Shown piece by piece: positions 1-10,906 of a stretch of 64,000 nucleotides of DNA. How positions within the stretch are numbered: position 1 is the stretch's first letter; each line of letters begins with the position of its first letter. Under the pieces are notes generated by a model, which was given only the letters and a program-made list of their open reading frames with translations, was not told the DNA's origin and made no database searches. Origin of the DNA: Blastococcus sp. URHD0036 (GTDB lineage: Bacteria > Actinomycetota > Actinomycetes > Mycobacteriales > Geodermatophilaceae). The DNA is taken from the NCBI RefSeq assembly GCF_000701365.1, contig NZ_JNIK01000005.1, positions 124,001 through 188,000 on the forward strand, read 5' to 3'. Both the position numbers and the translations under genes were made by a program.

Positions 1-1051
1 GCACGAGCTGGTCGGGAACCGGTCAGCCCTGCGCGCGGCGTCCCCGCGGGTGCACGCCCTGGGTGCGGACTCGGAGCTGGCACGGGACCCGGCCGCACGC
101 ACCGCCCGGCTGCCCAGCCTCGCCCACCGCGTCGCGCGGGAGGCCCTGGCCGCCGGGGCCCCGGTGCTGGTGCAGGTGCCCCGGTCCGGCTACGCGCCCG
201 GGCTGTCCTGCGAGCGCTGCCGCGCACCCGCCCGGTGCGCGGTCTGCGCCGGACCGCTGGGCATCTCGGCGACGCCGGGTCCCGGCGGCTCCCGCGTCCC
301 GGCGTGCCGCTGGTGCGCCCGCCCGGCCGCCACCTTCGACTGCCCGCACTGCCACGGCACCAAGCTGCGCGCCTCCGTCCTCGGCGCCTCGCGGACGGCG
401 GAGGAGCTGGGCCGGGCCTTCCCCGGCGCGGCGGTCCGGGTGTCCGGCCGGACGTCCGGGGTGCTGGCCTCGGTGCCGGCCGGGCCCGCGCTCGTCGTCG
501 CCACCCCGGGTGCCGAGCCCGTCGCCGAGGGCGGCTACGGGGCGGCGCTGCTGCTGGACTCGTGGGCGCTGCTCGGCCGGGCCGACCTGCGGGCGGGGGA
601 GGAGACGCTCCGCCGCTGGATGAACGCCGCCGCGCTGGTCCGCCCCGCGTCGGCCGGTGGTCAGGTGGTCGTCGCCGCGGACGCCGCCCACCCCGTCGTC
701 CAGGCGCTCGTCCGCTGGGACCCGGGCTGGCTGGCCGAGCGCGAGCTGGCCGACCGGCGCGAGCTCGGCTTCCCGCCGGCCACCCGGATCGCCTCGCTGT
801 CGGGCTCCCCGGAGGCGCTGGCCGACTTCCTCGCCGCGCTGCGACTGCCCGCCGACGCCGACCTGCTGGGGCCCGTCCCGGAGCAGCCGCGCCCCGGCCA
901 GGAGGGCGTCCGCGAGCGCTACCTGGTGCGCACCCCGCGGGGCGAGGGCGCCACCCTCGCGCACGCCCTGGCCGAGGTGCAGGGGGTCCGCAGCGCGAAG
1001 AAGGTGCCCGAGCACGTGCGGGTGCAGCTGGACCCCACCGAGCTGGTGTGA
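1..1051 (+). CDS. priA: Primosomal protein N' (PriA), C-terminal part; 5' end outside window
   Basis: The reading frame is open from base 2 and encodes the last 349 residues of PriA, the replication-restart primosome protein that binds abandoned forks. Two cysteine clusters are visible: CERCRAPARCAVC at about bases 210-250 and CRWC...CPHC at about 307-357. Together they give the eight cysteines of the paired zinc sites of PriA. The C-terminal domain follows and ends in the family-typical stretch RSAKKVPEHVRVQLDP. Actinobacterial PriA proteins often lack intact helicase ATPase motifs, but that part lies upstream of the window and cannot be judged. A racemase gene starts 7 bp downstream, and def-fmt-rsmB follow on the same strand, as in many actinobacteria. 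Confidence 0.93.
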   Translation, partial: HELVGNRSALRAASPRVHALGADSELARDPAARTARLPSLAHRVAREALAAGAPVLVQVPRSGYAPGLSCERCRAPARCAVCAGPLGISATPGPGGSRVPACRWCARPAATFDCPHCHGTKLRASVLGASRTAEELGRAFPGAAVRVSGRTSGVLASVPAGPALVVATPGAEPVAEGGYGAALLLDSWALLGRADLRAGEETLRRWMNAAALVRPASAGGQVVVAADAAHPVVQALVRWDPGWLAERELADRRELGFPPATRIASLSGSPEALADFLAALRLPADADLLGPVPEQPRPGQEGVRERYLVRTPRGEGATLAHALAEVQGVRSAKKVPEHVRVQLDPTELV

Positions 1052-1058
1052 TCGGCGC

Positions 1059-1748
1059 ATGCGGACGATCGGCCTGCTCGGCGGCATGAGCTGGGAGAGC
1101 AGCGCGCTGTACTACCGGCTGCTCAACGAGGCGGTGCGCGACCGCCTCGGCGGCCTGCACTCGGCCCGCTGCGTGCTGCTCTCGGTGGACTTCGCGGAGA
1201 TCGAGCGGCTCCAGGTGGCCGGCGACTGGGATCGGGCCGGGGAGCTCCTCGCCGCCGACGCCCGGAGCGTGCAGGCCGCGGGCGCCGACCTCGTCCTGCT
1301 GTGCACGAACACGATGCACCAGGTCGCCGATGCGCTGACCGCCGTCCTCGACGTGCCGCTGCTGCACATCGGCGACGTCACCGCCGCCGCCGTCCGCGCC
1401 TGCGGGCTGACCCGCGTCGGCCTGCTCGGCACGGCGTTCACGATGGAGCGGCCCTTCCTGGTCGACCGGCTGGCCGGGCACGGGCTGGAGGTCGTCGTGC
1501 CGGGTGTCGCCGACCGGGCGCTGGTGCACCGGGTGATCTACGACGAGCTGTGCCTGGGCGTGGTGCGCGAGGAGTCCCGCGCCGCCGTCGGCGAGGTGGT
1601 CGGGCGGCTGGCCGCCGAGGGCGCCGAGGGGGTGGTCCTCGGCTGCACGGAGCTCGAGCTGCTGCTGGGTCCGGGCGACGTCGGGCTGCCGCTGTTCCCG
1701 ACCACGCAGCTGCACGTGGACGCCGCCGTGGAGGCCGCGCTGGCGTGA
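1059..1748 (+). CDS. Aspartate/glutamate racemase family protein
   Basis: The product has 229 residues, starting at an ATG 7 bp after the priA stop. It has the N-terminal signature MRTIGLLGGMSWESS of the cofactor-independent aspartate racemase family. The two catalytic cysteines of the two-base mechanism are present: Cys82 in LLCTNTMH and Cys196 in LGCTELELLL. Family enzymes interconvert L- and D-aspartate or related amino acids. Many members act on other amino acids or hydantoins, so the substrate is not fixed by sequence. It lies between priA and def and could be co-transcribed with priA, but no D-amino-acid gene is nearby. Confidence 0.85.
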   Translation: MRTIGLLGGMSWESSALYYRLLNEAVRDRLGGLHSARCVLLSVDFAEIERLQVAGDWDRAGELLAADARSVQAAGADLVLLCTNTMHQVADALTAVLDVPLLHIGDVTAAAVRACGLTRVGLLGTAFTMERPFLVDRLAGHGLEVVVPGVADRALVHRVIYDELCLGVVREESRAAVGEVVGRLAAEGAEGVVLGCTELELLLGPGDVGLPLFPTTQLHVDAAVEAALA

Positions 1749-1761
1749 GCGGGGCGCCGCC

Positions 1762-1767
1762 TAGGAT
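1762..1767 (+). promoter_or_regulatory. -10 element TAGGAT for def, leaderless spacing
   Basis: TAGGAT ends exactly 6 nt before the GTG start of def, so transcription would begin at or next to the start codon. There is no Shine-Dalgarno sequence in this gap. Confidence 0.6.
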
Positions 1768-1773
1768 CGACCG

Positions 1774-2307
1774 GTGAGCGTGACCCCCATCCGGCTGTAC
1801 GGCGACCCGGTGCTGACCACCCCGGCCGCACCGGTGGCCGACTTCGACGCCGAGCTCCGCACGCTGGTCGCCGACCTGGTCGACACCATGCACGCCGCCG
1901 GCGGTGCCGGGCTCGCGGCCCCGCAGATCGGCGTGGGCCTGCGGGTCTTCACCTGGCACGTCGACGGCGAGGTGGGCCACCTGGTCAACCCCGACGTGAC
2001 GCTCGTCGGTGCGGAGGAGCAGGACGGCCCCGAGGGCTGCCTGTCCCTGCCCGGCTACGCCTACGACTGCCGCCGGCACCTGCACGTCGCGGCGACCGGC
2101 TGGAACATGCACGGCGACCCGGTGCGCATCGAGGGATCGCACCTGCTGGCCCGGGCCGTCCAGCACGAGGTCGACCACCTCGACGGCGTGCTGTTCGTCG
2201 ACCGGCTGGACCCTGCCGCGCGCGAGACGGCGCTGGCCGCCCTGGCCGAGGCGGAGTGGGCCGGGCTGGCCGCCTGGGTGCCGCGCGTGGAGGTGAGCCC
2301 CCACTGA
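1774..2307 (+). CDS. def: Peptide deformylase
   Basis: The product has 177 residues. It removes the formyl group from the initiator methionine of nascent proteins and is a metal-dependent cytosolic enzyme. All three family motifs are present: GLAAPQIG (motif 1), EGCLSLPGY with metal ligand Cys89 (motif 2), and QHEVDHLDG with ligands His131 and His135 and catalytic Glu132 (motif 3). The GTG start is preceded by a -10 hexamer at leaderless distance and no ribosome binding site. Its stop overlaps the start of fmt, pairing formylation and deformylation of Met-tRNA in one operon, a common bacterial arrangement. Confidence 0.97.
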   Translation: MSVTPIRLYGDPVLTTPAAPVADFDAELRTLVADLVDTMHAAGGAGLAAPQIGVGLRVFTWHVDGEVGHLVNPDVTLVGAEEQDGPEGCLSLPGYAYDCRRHLHVAATGWNMHGDPVRIEGSHLLARAVQHEVDHLDGVLFVDRLDPAARETALAALAEAEWAGLAAWVPRVEVSPH

Positions 2308-3233
2308 GGCTGCTCTTCGCCGGTACGCCGGCGCCCGCCGTCCCGTCGCTGGACCTCCTGCTCGGGTCCGGCCACGAGGTCGTCGCCGTCCTCACCCGCC
2401 CCGACGCCCGCTCCGGCCGCGGCCGCTCGCTCAGCCGCTCGCCGGTGGCCGAGCGCGCCGACGCCGCCGGCATCCCGGTGCTGCAGCCACGCTCGCCGCG
2501 GGAGCCGGAGTTCCTGGCGCAGCTGGCCGAGCTCGCCGTCGACTGCGCGCCCGTCGTCGCCTACGGCGCGCTCGTGCCACGGGCCGCGCTCGCCCTGCCG
2601 CGGCACGGCTGGGTGAACCTGCACTTCTCCCTGCTGCCGGCCTGGCGCGGCGCCGCACCGGTGCAGCACGCGCTCATGGCCGGTGACGAGATCACCGGCG
2701 CCTGCACCTTCCAGCTGGAGGCCGGGCTGGACACCGGTCCGGTCTTCGGCACGCTCACCGAGCCGATCGGCCCCCGGGACACCGCCGGCGACCTGCTCGA
2801 CCGGCTCGCGGTCAGCGGCGCCCAGCTGCTGCTGGCCACGCTGGACGGCATCGAGGCCGGTGCGCTGCAGCCGCAGCCCCAGCCCGCCGAGGGCATCAGC
2901 CTGGCGCCGCGGATCGAGGTCGCCGACGCACGGATCGACTGGACCCTCCCGGCGCACGTGGTCGACCGGCGGGTGCGCGGCGTGACCCCGGCACCGGGCG
3001 CGTGGACGACGTGGCGCGGCGACCGGCTGCGGCTGGGTCCGGTGGAGCCGCTGCCGACGTCGCTCGGGCTGGAGCCCGGCGAGCTCTCGGTCGGGACCAG
3101 CGGCGTCCTCGTGGGCACCGGCCGGGGCGCGGTGCGGCTCGGCGAGGTCCAGCCGGCCGGCAAGCGGATGCTGCCCGCGGCGGACTGGGCGCGCGGCGCC
3201 CGCCCCGCGACCGGCGAGCGGGTCGGTTCGTGA
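2304..3233 (+). CDS. fmt: Methionyl-tRNA formyltransferase, probable CTG start
   Basis: The product has 309 residues. It formylates initiator Met-tRNA using 10-formyltetrahydrofolate. The N-terminal signature (M)[15 protein letters not shown] and the formyl-folate site [16 protein letters not shown] (Asn105, His107) are present, and the C-terminal OB-like domain follows. The family N-terminus begins at codon 2304, which is CTG. It overlaps the def stop as CTGA and sits 8 nt after a strong GGAGGTG (2289-2295). The only standard in-frame start upstream is GTG at 2256. That start would add 16 non-conserved residues inside def. I therefore prefer CTG at 2304, but an automated annotation may show 2256. 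Confidence 0.93.
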   Translation: MRLLFAGTPAPAVPSLDLLLGSGHEVVAVLTRPDARSGRGRSLSRSPVAERADAAGIPVLQPRSPREPEFLAQLAELAVDCAPVVAYGALVPRAALALPRHGWVNLHFSLLPAWRGAAPVQHALMAGDEITGACTFQLEAGLDTGPVFGTLTEPIGPRDTAGDLLDRLAVSGAQLLLATLDGIEAGALQPQPQPAEGISLAPRIEVADARIDWTLPAHVVDRRVRGVTPAPGAWTTWRGDRLRLGPVEPLPTSLGLEPGELSVGTSGVLVGTGRGAVRLGEVQPAGKRMLPAADWARGARPATGERVGS

Positions 3234-4633
3234 GCGTCCCGCCGCGCCGGCAGGGACGACGGCCCGCGGGTGGACGCCCGAAGGGGCATCAGGGACAGCG
3301 GCCGCGCGCCCAGCTCGACGGTGCCCGGCTGACCGCTTACGACGTGCTGGACGCCGTGTCCTCGCGCCAGGCGTACGCGAACCTGCTGCTGCCGCAACTG
3401 CTCCGGGAGCGCCAGCTCGACCCGCGCGACGCCGCGTTCACCACGCAGCTGGCCTACGGCGCGCTGCGGGCGCAGGGGACCCTGGACGCCGTCCTCGCGA
3501 CGCTGGTCTCCCGGCCGCTGGCCGAGCTCGACCCGCGGGTGCTGGACCTGCTGCGGCTGGGCGCCTACCAGGTGCTGGACCTGCGGGTGCCGGCGCACGC
3601 GGCCGTCGACACGAGCGTCGACCTGACCCGGGCCATCGTCGGTGCCGGCCCGGCCGGCCTGGTGAACGCCGTCCTGCGGAAGGTCGCCACCGGCGGCGAC
3701 CGGGCCGCCTGGCTGGAGCGGCTGGCTGCCGACGGCGACGAGCGGCTCGCCCTGGCGACCGACCACCCGCGCTGGGTGGTCGAGGCGTTCCGCGGCGCCC
3801 TCGCCGACGAGTCCGAGCTGGAGCCCGCGCTGCTGGCCGACGACGCCGCACCCGAGGTGCACCTCGTCGCTCGGCGGGTGCCGCGCGACCAGCTGGTCGA
3901 GGAGTCCGGCGGGGAGCCGGGGCCGTGGTCGCCGTACGCGGTGCGCCTCGGCAGCGGGGACCCCGGCCGGCTGGCGTCGGTGCGGTCCGGCGTCGCGGCC
4001 GTGCAGGACGAGGGCAGCCAGCTCGCCGCGCTGCTGCTGGCCCGGGCGCCGCTGGAGGGTCCGGATGCCGCCTGGCTGGACATGTGCGCAGGCCCGGGCG
4101 GGAAGTCGGGGCTGCTGGCCGCCGTCCGGCCGGCCGGAGTACGGCTCACCGCCGCGGACCGGGCGCCGCACCGCGCCGAGCTGGTCCGGCAGGCGCTCGG
4201 CGACGAGCCCGACGTCGAGGTCCTCGTGGCCGATGGCCGGGAGCCGCCCTGGGCGGCCGGCTCGTTCGACCGGGTGCTGCTGGACGCGCCGTGCACCGGG
4301 CTGGGCGCGCTGCGCCGCCGGCCCGAGGTGCGCTGGCGGCGGACGGCCGACGACGTCGCCCCGCTGGCCGAGCTGCAGGGGGCGCTGCTGGACAGCGCGC
4401 TGGCGTCGGTGCGCCCCGGGGGAGTGGTCGCCTACGTGACGTGCTCGCCGCACGCGGCGGAGACGGTGGACGTCGTCGCGGTCGCTGCCGCCCGGGACGA
4501 CGTCGAGGTGCTGCCGGTGGCGCCGCTGTTCCCCGAGGTGCCCGGCGTCGAGCGCGGACAGTCCGGGCAGCTGTGGCCGCACCGGCACGGCACCGACGCG
4601 ATGTTCATGGCCCTGCTGCGCCGCACCCGCTGA
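3230..4633 (+). CDS. rsmB: 16S rRNA m5C methyltransferase RsmB (Sun/Fmu family)
   Basis: The product has 467 residues. It is an S-adenosylmethionine-dependent RNA cytosine-C5 methyltransferase of the NOL1/NOP2/Sun family, and the orthologous target is 16S rRNA C967. The basic N-terminus (about residues 1-30) is followed by a NusB-like RNA-binding domain (about 30-165) and the catalytic Rossmann domain. The SAM loop is [11 protein letters not shown] from residue 284. The two catalytic cysteines are Cys355 in DAPCTG and Cys405 in VTCSPH. The GTG start overlaps the fmt stop (GTGA), so translation is probably coupled. The gene ends a def-fmt-rsmB operon before a run of hairpins. Confidence 0.95.
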   Translation: MSVPPRRQGRRPAGGRPKGHQGQRPRAQLDGARLTAYDVLDAVSSRQAYANLLLPQLLRERQLDPRDAAFTTQLAYGALRAQGTLDAVLATLVSRPLAELDPRVLDLLRLGAYQVLDLRVPAHAAVDTSVDLTRAIVGAGPAGLVNAVLRKVATGGDRAAWLERLAADGDERLALATDHPRWVVEAFRGALADESELEPALLADDAAPEVHLVARRVPRDQLVEESGGEPGPWSPYAVRLGSGDPGRLASVRSGVAAVQDEGSQLAALLLARAPLEGPDAAWLDMCAGPGGKSGLLAAVRPAGVRLTAADRAPHRAELVRQALGDEPDVEVLVADGREPPWAAGSFDRVLLDAPCTGLGALRRRPEVRWRRTADDVAPLAELQGALLDSALASVRPGGVVAYVTCSPHAAETVDVVAVAAARDDVEVLPVAPLFPEVPGVERGQSGQLWPHRHGTDAMFMALLRRTR

Positions 4634-4659
4634 GCCGCCGGAGCCGCGCCGGGCCCGGC

Positions 4660-4711
4660 GATGTGCGCCGGGGTCGCGTTCCCGCGATGGAACGCGCCCT
4701 CAACGCACATC
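4660..4711. repeat. Nested inverted repeat (possible terminator)
   Basis: The outer arms GATGTGCG (4660-4667) and CGCACATC (4704-4711) pair perfectly. Inside them, CGCGTTCC (4675-4682) pairs with GGAACGCG (4689-4696). It lies just after rsmB and just before a second, longer hairpin. Confidence 0.6.
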
Positions 4712-4720
4712 ACCAGTGCC

Positions 4721-4766
4721 GCTCGCTCGGGCTCTGCCCAGCATGGTGGGCAGAGCCCGAGCGAGC
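4721..4766. terminator. Perfect 20-bp-arm hairpin between convergent genes; copy 1 of a repeat family
   Basis: The arm at 4721-4740 is exactly complementary to 4747-4766 around the 6-nt loop GCATGG. It separates rsmB (+) from the aldehyde dehydrogenase gene (-). There is no U-tract. The arm core CTCGGGCTCTGCCCA recurs at 23708 and, with one base changed, at 34291 and 34360. Confidence 0.75.
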
Positions 4767-4790
4767 CGGGGGACCTCCTCGCACGAGGGC

Positions 4791-6263
4791 TCAGAAGGGG
4801 AACTGGCGCCTGGTGTGCTGGACGCTCACCCAGTGGTCGGTGGTGAACTCGTCGATCGCCCACTCGCCGCCGAAGCGCCCGAGGCCCGACTCCTTCTCGC
4901 CGCCGAACGCGGTGTTGTTCTCGTCGTTGAGCGGCGAGTCGTTGACGTGCGTCATCCCGGCCTCGACGCGGAGGGCGAACCGGACGCCGCGCTCGGTGTC
5001 CTCGGTGAAGACCGCGCTCGACAGCCCGTACTCGGTGTCGTTGGCGATGGCCAGGGCGTCGTCCTCGTCGCGGGCCCGGATGATCGTCACGACCGGCCCG
5101 AACACCTCCTGACGGGCGGTGGCGACGTCGTTGGTGCCGAGCAGCACGTGCGGCGGCAGCACCGAGCCGATCGGGCCGGTCGGGTCGCCGCCGAGCAGCT
5201 GGTCGGCGCCGTCGGAGCGGGCCTGCGCGACCTTCTCCTGGATCCCCTCGAGCTGCTTGGCGTTGATGATCGGCCCGATCACCGTGTCGTCCTCTCGGGG
5301 GTCGCCGGCCTTCAGCGACCGGGCCCGCTCGACGTAGCGGTCGACGAACTCGTCGTGCACCGAGGAGTGCACAACGATCCGGTTGGTGATCATGCAGACC
5401 TGGCCCTGGTGGAAGAACTTCCCGAAGATCGCCGCGTCGACCGCGTAGCCGAGGTCGGCGTCGTCGAGCACGACCAGCGGACCGTTCCCGCCGAGCTCCA
5501 GGGAGAGCTTCTTCAGGCCGGCCTTCTCCGCGATCCCCTTGCCGACCGGCGTCGAACCGGTGAAGGAGACGACCCGCGGCGTCGGGTGGGACACGATCGC
5601 GTCGCCGATCTCGCTGCCGGACCCGATCACCACCGACAGCAGGCCCTCGGGCAGGCCCGCCTCCTCGTAGACCTTGGCCAGCAGCAGGCCGCCGGTCACC
5701 GGGGTGTCCCCGGCGGGCTTGAGGACGACGGCGTTGCCCAGCGCCAGCGCGGGCGCGACCGAGCGGTTCGAGAGGTGCATCGGCACGTTCCACGGGCTGA
5801 TCACGGCGACCACGCCCACCGGACGGCGGTAGACGCGGCTCTCCTTGCCCTCGATGTCGGCCGGCAGGATCCGGCCCTCGACCCGGTACGGGTAGGACGA
5901 CGCCTCGTGGAAGTCGCGCACGGTGATGGCGAACTCGAAGGCGGCCGCCGGCGCCGCGGCGCCGCTCTCGCGGATGTGCCAGTCGACGATCTCGTCCTTC
6001 CGGGCCTCCATGATCGCGGCGGCCCGGCGCATCACCTCGGCCCGTTCGCTGGGCAGCCGGCCGGCCCAGTCCCGCTGCGCCTCCTTCGCCCTCGCGTAGG
6101 CCTGGTCGAGGTCGTCGGCGTCCGCCAGCCGGAGCTCGGTCAGCGTCTCGCCGGTGTAGGGATCGGTGTCGGTCGCGGTCTTCTCGGAGCTGCCAGGGCG
6201 CCAGCTGCCGGCGATGGGCATGCGGTCGAGGCCGTCGTACGGGGTGGGTGTGCTCGAAGCCAT
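4791..6263 (-). CDS. Aldehyde dehydrogenase, benzaldehyde/vanillin dehydrogenase-like
   Basis: The product has 490 residues. It is an NAD(P)+-dependent aldehyde dehydrogenase that oxidises an aldehyde to its carboxylic acid. The coenzyme-binding stretch SPWNVPMHLS, the FTGSTPVGKGI loop, the general base in LELGGNGPLVV and the catalytic Cys290 in HQGQVCMITNR are all visible. The C-terminal ending HWVSVQHTRRQFPF is typical of the benzaldehyde dehydrogenase (XylC-like) group, so aromatic aldehydes are likely but unproven substrates. The start is ATG at 6263. A TAGGGC hexamer at 6271-6276 lies 7 nt before it, suggesting a leaderless mRNA. No aromatic catabolism gene is adjacent. Confidence 0.88.
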   Translation of the reverse strand: MASSTPTPYDGLDRMPIAGSWRPGSSEKTATDTDPYTGETLTELRLADADDLDQAYARAKEAQRDWAGRLPSERAEVMRRAAAIMEARKDEIVDWHIRESGAAAPAAAFEFAITVRDFHEASSYPYRVEGRILPADIEGKESRVYRRPVGVVAVISPWNVPMHLSNRSVAPALALGNAVVLKPAGDTPVTGGLLLAKVYEEAGLPEGLLSVVIGSGSEIGDAIVSHPTPRVVSFTGSTPVGKGIAEKAGLKKLSLELGGNGPLVVLDDADLGYAVDAAIFGKFFHQGQVCMITNRIVVHSSVHDEFVDRYVERARSLKAGDPREDDTVIGPIINAKQLEGIQEKVAQARSDGADQLLGGDPTGPIGSVLPPHVLLGTNDVATARQEVFGPVVTIIRARDEDDALAIANDTEYGLSSAVFTEDTERGVRFALRVEAGMTHVNDSPLNDENNTAFGGEKESGLGRFGGEWAIDEFTTDHWVSVQHTRRQFPF

Positions 6264-6270
6264 GACCGAC

Positions 6271-6276
6271 GCCCTA
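6271..6276 (-). promoter_or_regulatory. -10-like TAGGGC for the aldehyde dehydrogenase gene
   Basis: The hexamer ends 7 nt before the ATG at 6263 on the minus strand, and no ribosome binding site is visible in between. Confidence 0.35.
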
Positions 6277-6440
6277 CCCGGTCGCGCGCAACGGACACCG
6301 GCGTCGTGCACCGTCCCGGCTGCCGCGGTGTGGTTCTCGGTGCCGCGCTGCGGCGCGGCGGTCACGTCGTCAGGGCGGCGGTGCCGCGGGAGCGCCGTGT
6401 ACCCGGTCGCGTCGCCCGAAAGGGGAGGGACGCCGCTGCC

Positions 6441-6446
6441 TAGACT
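6441..6446 (+). promoter_or_regulatory. -10 element TAGACT of the rpe-rib-his operon
   Basis: TAGACT lies 8 nt before the GTG start of rpe, so the operon mRNA is probably leaderless. No FMN riboswitch fits in this gap. Confidence 0.55.
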
Positions 6447-6454
6447 CGGCACTC

Positions 6455-7129
6455 GTGCCCAGGACCCCGCTCATCGCCCCGAGCCTGCTGTCGGCCGACT
6501 TCGCCCGGATCGCGGAGGAGACCCAGCGGGTGGCGGACGCGGACTGGCTGCACGTCGACGTCATGGACGCGCACTTCGTGCCCAACCTGACCCTGGGCCG
6601 CCCGGTCGTCGAGGCGATCCAGGCGGTGAGCCCGATCCCGCTGGACTGCCACCTCATGATCGAGGCGCCGGAGCGCTGGGCCCCCGGCTATGCCGAGCTC
6701 GGCGCGAAGAACGTCACGGTGCACGCCGAGGCCTGTACCGGGGACCCGCGCGACGTCGCTCGTGACCTGCGCGCCGCCGGTGCGCTGGCCGGCCTCGCGA
6801 TCAAGCCCGGCACCCCGCTGGAGGGCTACGAGGAGATCCTCCGCGACTTCGACACGCTCCTGGTCATGACCGTCGAGCCCGGCTTCGGCGGCCAGTCGTT
6901 CATCGCCGACGTCCTGCCCAAGGTCCGCCGCGCCCGCGAGCTGGTCGACACCGGCCACCTCACGCTCTTCGTCGAGGTCGACGGCGGCATCAACGCCGAC
7001 ACCATCGAGCAGGCCGCGGAGGCCGGCGCCGACGTGTTCGTCGCGGGCTCCGCCGTCTATGGCGCCGACGACCCCGCGCGCGCCATCGCCGCGCTGCGGG
7101 CGCAGGCCGCCGCGGCGCTGACCGGGTGA
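6455..7129 (+). CDS. rpe: Ribulose-phosphate 3-epimerase
   Basis: The product has 224 residues. It interconverts ribulose 5-phosphate and xylulose 5-phosphate in the pentose phosphate pathway. The TIM-barrel signatures are all present: [10 protein letters not shown] at the N-terminus, [14 protein letters not shown] with metal-binding His and Asp, [21 protein letters not shown] and [10 protein letters not shown]. The length is normal. It is the first gene of a run of seven. Ribulose 5-phosphate is also the substrate of RibB in the same operon, so the clustering makes metabolic sense. The GTG start is preceded by a -10 element at leaderless spacing. Confidence 0.97.
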   Translation: MPRTPLIAPSLLSADFARIAEETQRVADADWLHVDVMDAHFVPNLTLGRPVVEAIQAVSPIPLDCHLMIEAPERWAPGYAELGAKNVTVHAEACTGDPRDVARDLRAAGALAGLAIKPGTPLEGYEEILRDFDTLLVMTVEPGFGGQSFIADVLPKVRRARELVDTGHLTLFVEVDGGINADTIEQAAEAGADVFVAGSAVYGADDPARAIAALRAQAAAALTG

Positions 7130-8157
7130 CCGCCCCCTTCGCCGAGCGCATGGCCATGGCCCGCGCGCTGGCCCTCGGCAGCGCGGTGCTCGGCACGACC
7201 AGCCCCAACCCGCCGGTGGGCGCGGTGGTCCTGGCCGCCGACGGGACGCCGGTGGGAGAGGGCGCCACTGCCCCGCCCGGCGGTCCGCACGCCGAGATCG
7301 CCGCCCTGGCCGAGGCCGGCGAGCGGGCCCGGGGCGGCACCGCCGTCGTCACACTCGAGCCCTGCGCCCACACCGGGCGCACCGGCCCCTGCGCCGACGC
7401 GCTGCTGGCCGCCGGCATCGCGCGGGTCGTCGTCGCCGTCCCCGAGCCGACGGCGCTGGCCGGTGGCGGCGCGCAGCGGCTGCTCGACGCCGGCGTCGAC
7501 GTGGAGATCGGGCTGGAGCGGGCCGCCGCCGAGGCCGGCGCGCTGGCCTCCTGGCTGACCGCGGTGCGCACCGGCCGGCCGTACGTCGTGTGGAAGGTCG
7601 CCGGCACTCTCGACGGCCGGGTGGCCGCCGCCGACGGCTCCAGCCGCTGGGTGACCGGCCCCGAGGCGCGGGAGGCGGTCCACCGGCTGCGCGCCACCTG
7701 CGACGCCGTCGTGGTGGGTTCCGGGACGGCCCTCACCGACGACCCGCAGCTCACGGTCCGCCGCCCCGACGGGACCGACGCCGAGCGGCAGCCACTGCGC
7801 GTCGTCGTCGACCGGCGCGGCCGGGTGCCGGCCACCGCGCGGGTGCGGGACGGCGCCGCGCCCACGCTGGTCAGCGCCGCGGCCACCTCTGCCGAGCTGC
7901 TCGCCGAGCTCTACGGGCACGGCGTCCGCCGGCTGCTGCTGGAGGGCGGCCCCACCCTGACCGCGGCGTTCCTGCGCGCGGGCCTGGTCGACGAGGCCGT
8001 CCTGCACCTCGCGCCGAAGCTGCTGGGCGCCGGTGCCTCCCTGGTGGGCGACCTGGGAATCAGCGCGATCGGGGAAGCGCTGTCGTTCACGGTCAGCGGC
8101 GTCCACCAGCGGGGCCGCGACGTCGAGATCCGGCTGCGGCCGGACGGGAGGAGCTGA
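7126..8157 (+). CDS. ribD: Bifunctional riboflavin deaminase/reductase RibD
   Basis: The product has 343 residues. It deaminates the pyrimidine precursor of riboflavin and then reduces its ribosyl side chain with NADPH. The N-terminal deaminase domain (about 1-145) has the zinc-site residues His55 and Glu57 in PHAEIA, and Cys80 and Cys89 in [12 protein letters not shown]. The reductase domain (about 146-343) contains [11 protein letters not shown] and the nucleotide-site LLLEGGPTL. The GTG start overlaps the rpe stop as GTGA, indicating translational coupling. No riboswitch precedes it. Confidence 0.96.
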   Translation: MTAPFAERMAMARALALGSAVLGTTSPNPPVGAVVLAADGTPVGEGATAPPGGPHAEIAALAEAGERARGGTAVVTLEPCAHTGRTGPCADALLAAGIARVVVAVPEPTALAGGGAQRLLDAGVDVEIGLERAAAEAGALASWLTAVRTGRPYVVWKVAGTLDGRVAAADGSSRWVTGPEAREAVHRLRATCDAVVVGSGTALTDDPQLTVRRPDGTDAERQPLRVVVDRRGRVPATARVRDGAAPTLVSAAATSAELLAELYGHGVRRLLLEGGPTLTAAFLRAGLVDEAVLHLAPKLLGAGASLVGDLGISAIGEALSFTVSGVHQRGRDVEIRLRPDGRS

Positions 8158-8159
8158 CC

Positions 8160-8779
8160 GTGTTCACCGGCATCGTCGAAGAGGTCGGCACGCTCGTCGC
8201 CCGCGAGGAACAGACCGACGCCGCCCAGCTCGCGATCCGCGCCCGCACCGTGCTCGGGGGCGTGGCCCTCGGCGACTCCATCTCCGTCAACGGGGTGTGT
8301 CTCACCGTCACCGGCGTGGAGCCCGGCGCGGACGGCACCGGCGTCTGGACCACCGACGTCATGGCCGAGACGCTCAGCCGCAGCAGCCTCGGTGCCGTGG
8401 GGGCAGGCGACCCGGTCAACCTCGAGCGTGCCGTCACCATGCAGACCCGCCTGGGCGGGCACCTGGTGCAGGGCCACGTCGACGGCGTCGGCGAGGTGCT
8501 GCACCGGACACCCGGCGAGCACTGGGAGGTCGTCCGCATCGGCCTGCCGCCGGCGCTGGCCCCCTACGTGGTCGAGAAGGGCTCGATCGCCGTCGACGGC
8601 GTCTCGCTCACCGTGAGCGCCGTCAGCGCCGTCCACGACCCCGAGCCATGGTTCGAGGTCAGCCTCATCCCGACCACCCTGCGCGAGACGACACTGGGCA
8701 CCCGCGCCGCGGGGAGCCCGGTCAACCTGGAGGTCGACGTGGTCGCCAAGTACGTGGAGCGGCTGCTGGAGGCACGCCG

Positions 8780-8783
<4 letters not shown>
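8160..8783 (+). CDS. ribE: Riboflavin synthase, alpha chain
   Basis: The product has 207 residues. It converts two 6,7-dimethyl-8-ribityllumazines into riboflavin. Two tandem lumazine-binding repeats are clear. The first begins [10 protein letters not shown] with SVNGVCLTV. The second begins about residue 100 with [15 protein letters not shown] and AVDGVSLTV. The GTG at 8160 was chosen because it gives the invariant MFTGIVEE N-terminus and has GGAGGAG about 7 nt upstream. The longer open frame upstream lies inside ribD and is not used. It overlaps ribBA by ATGA. Confidence 0.96.
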
Positions 8784-10862
<2,079 letters not shown>

Positions 10863-10906
10863 TCAGCACCCGTTGATCACCCCCTGACCTGCGAGGAGTC
10901 CTCAGC

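Noticed and set aside
2561-4588. Very long antisense frames (for example 2561-4588 minus, 11927-13165 plus, 23377-26748 plus, 45642-49115 minus)
   Set aside because: They are caused by strong GC3 bias, overlap recognised genes, have Arg/Ala/Gly/Pro-rich compositions and contain no domain signature.
6264-8160. FMN riboswitch controlling the riboflavin genes
   Set aside because: The gap before rpe is too short for an RFN element, and rpe, ribD and ribE overlap or abut. No conserved RFN stems are visible.
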